NCBI GenBank assembly: GCA_001430745.1
Contig: KQ482061.1
Location: 308,583 to 348,129 of the forward strand
Direction of reading: 5' to 3'
Length of the DNA stretch: 39,547 nt
Source of the DNA: Auxenochlorella pyrenoidosa
Lineage: Eukaryota; Chlorophyta; Trebouxiophyceae; Chlorellales; Chlorellaceae
Position numbers and translations under genes: made by a program. The notes below the pieces were generated by a model. That model made no database searches. It saw nothing but the letters and a program-made list of their open reading frames with translations, and was not told the origin of the DNA. Of this stretch, positions 39,001 through 39,547 are shown one piece after another (the stretch's first letter is position 1; each line of letters starts with the position of its first letter).

Positions 39001-39547
39001 TGTGTTGTGCGGGTCATCCCCGCTGGCCTGCTGCCCGACGAGGGCGACGCGGCGCAGCAAGCGCAGCATGCGCAGCACGCCAAGCACCTCAGCGGGCACA
39101 GCGGGTGCAGCGCCTCCAGCGGCAGCGGCGGCGGGCGCTTTGTCCCCAGCCTGGACGGCTCCGGCTTTGTGGAGCCGGTGTCGCCGCACGACGTGCTGGA
39201 GCCGGGGTGAGTAGCCCCGCTCTGTACCCAGCTGGCTGCGCCAGCTGCGTGGCGCCGTCTGCACCGACAGCCAGCGGCCCACTGTAGCGGCACAGCCGGG
39301 CCTCCTCCCCTCGCCGCACTTGCTCACGCAGACAGGGCCTGCACAGCACCCTCTGGATGCCTCCCCCATCCCCAAACCCTACCCCACCCAGCCAAAACCC
39401 CTCCAAACCCTGCCCCGACCCCTCACCCACGCACTCAGACACACACACCCTGCGGCCCCCCACCCCCACCCCCACCCCACCCCCACCCCCCACCCCCCAC
39501 CGCAGCCTGTACGAGACCTGGCTCATCACCGAGCTCTGCGACCGGGG
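36029..39547 (+). CDS. Receptor-like protein kinase with secreted ectodomain, 3' partial
   Basis: Putative cell-surface receptor kinase. Exons: 36029-36215, 36355-36444, 36586-36681, 36898-37055, 37278-37425, 37621-38082, 38293-38319, 38497-38563, 38733-38772, 38998-39206, 39506-beyond. A signal peptide starts at ATG 36053 (MRHAVVLASLLAVAAAQG); ATG 36029 adds eight residues. The ectodomain (~30-255) carries several N-glycosylation sites (NIT, NQT, NST, NRT, NLT) and a layout like DGVELLAAL...INITAFNQTVLIYGG, reminiscent of beta-helix domains in algal receptors. One membrane helix (~260-282) is followed by a basic stop-transfer RRR. The kinase domain has a glycine loop GRGAYGRVYRG, the ATP lysine in AVKVIDH (exons 7-8), SHPNVV, a His/Gln/Ser/Gly-rich insertion, and the hinge region LYETWLITELCDRG, typical of the TKL/MAP3K-like group. 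The catalytic loop lies outside the window. Intron 4 is GC-AG (GAG/GCAAGC). Confidence 0.88.
38098..38138. repeat. Short tandem repeat in a kinase intron
   Basis: GCCTGGGGGCTGCC is repeated in tandem just after the donor of exon 6. It is non-coding in the model. Confidence 0.6.
39456..39503. repeat. C-rich tract before the last visible kinase exon
   Basis: CCCCCACCCC-type units run up to the acceptor at 39505, with quadruplex potential on the opposite strand. It is the same design as the tracts in the ABC transporter introns. Confidence 0.7.

Overview
The window looks like nuclear DNA of a GC-rich trebouxiophyte green alga (Chlorella/Micractinium type). The reasons are dense short spliceosomal introns (77 modelled), TGTAA poly(A) signals after several genes, plant-type chloroplast and secretory gene families, and a selenocysteine-pathway gene of the kind that algae keep and land plants lack. 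Gene models were built by hand. I joined exons at splice sites, kept the reading frame through every junction, and checked family motifs across junctions. All eight models close in frame.

Layout, left to right: (1) an ABCG-family ABC transporter on +, 5' end outside the window, 23 exons, stop at 8881; (2) a plastid-type hotdog acyl thioesterase on -, 9588-11060; (3) intronless PSTK (seryl-tRNA(Sec) kinase) on +, 11201-12487, head-to-head with (2); (4) an LPA1/REP27-like photosystem II biogenesis protein on -, 12661-15179, tail-to-tail with PSTK, with a 749-base assembly gap inside an intron; (5) a TPMT/HOL-type S-adenosylmethionine methyltransferase on -, 15706-17746; (6) a very large NBAS/MIP2 (Sec39-domain) ER-Golgi tethering subunit on -, 18035 to about 26685; (7) replicative helicase subunit MCM5 on +, 27853-35292, 21 exons; (8) a receptor-like protein kinase on +, from 36029 and cut by the right edge.

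These are mostly unrelated housekeeping and membrane genes. There is no operon-like pathway, mobile element, CRISPR array or RNA gene that I can support. The strongest unusual signal is in splicing. Eight of the 77 introns have GC instead of GT at the donor, all after an AG, and each of the seven intron-containing genes has at least one. Other points of interest are an NBAS homologue that appears to lack its beta-propeller, an algal receptor-like kinase with a possible beta-helix ectodomain, a perfect hairpin touching that kinase's first ATG, and tightly packed divergent and convergent gene ends around PSTK.
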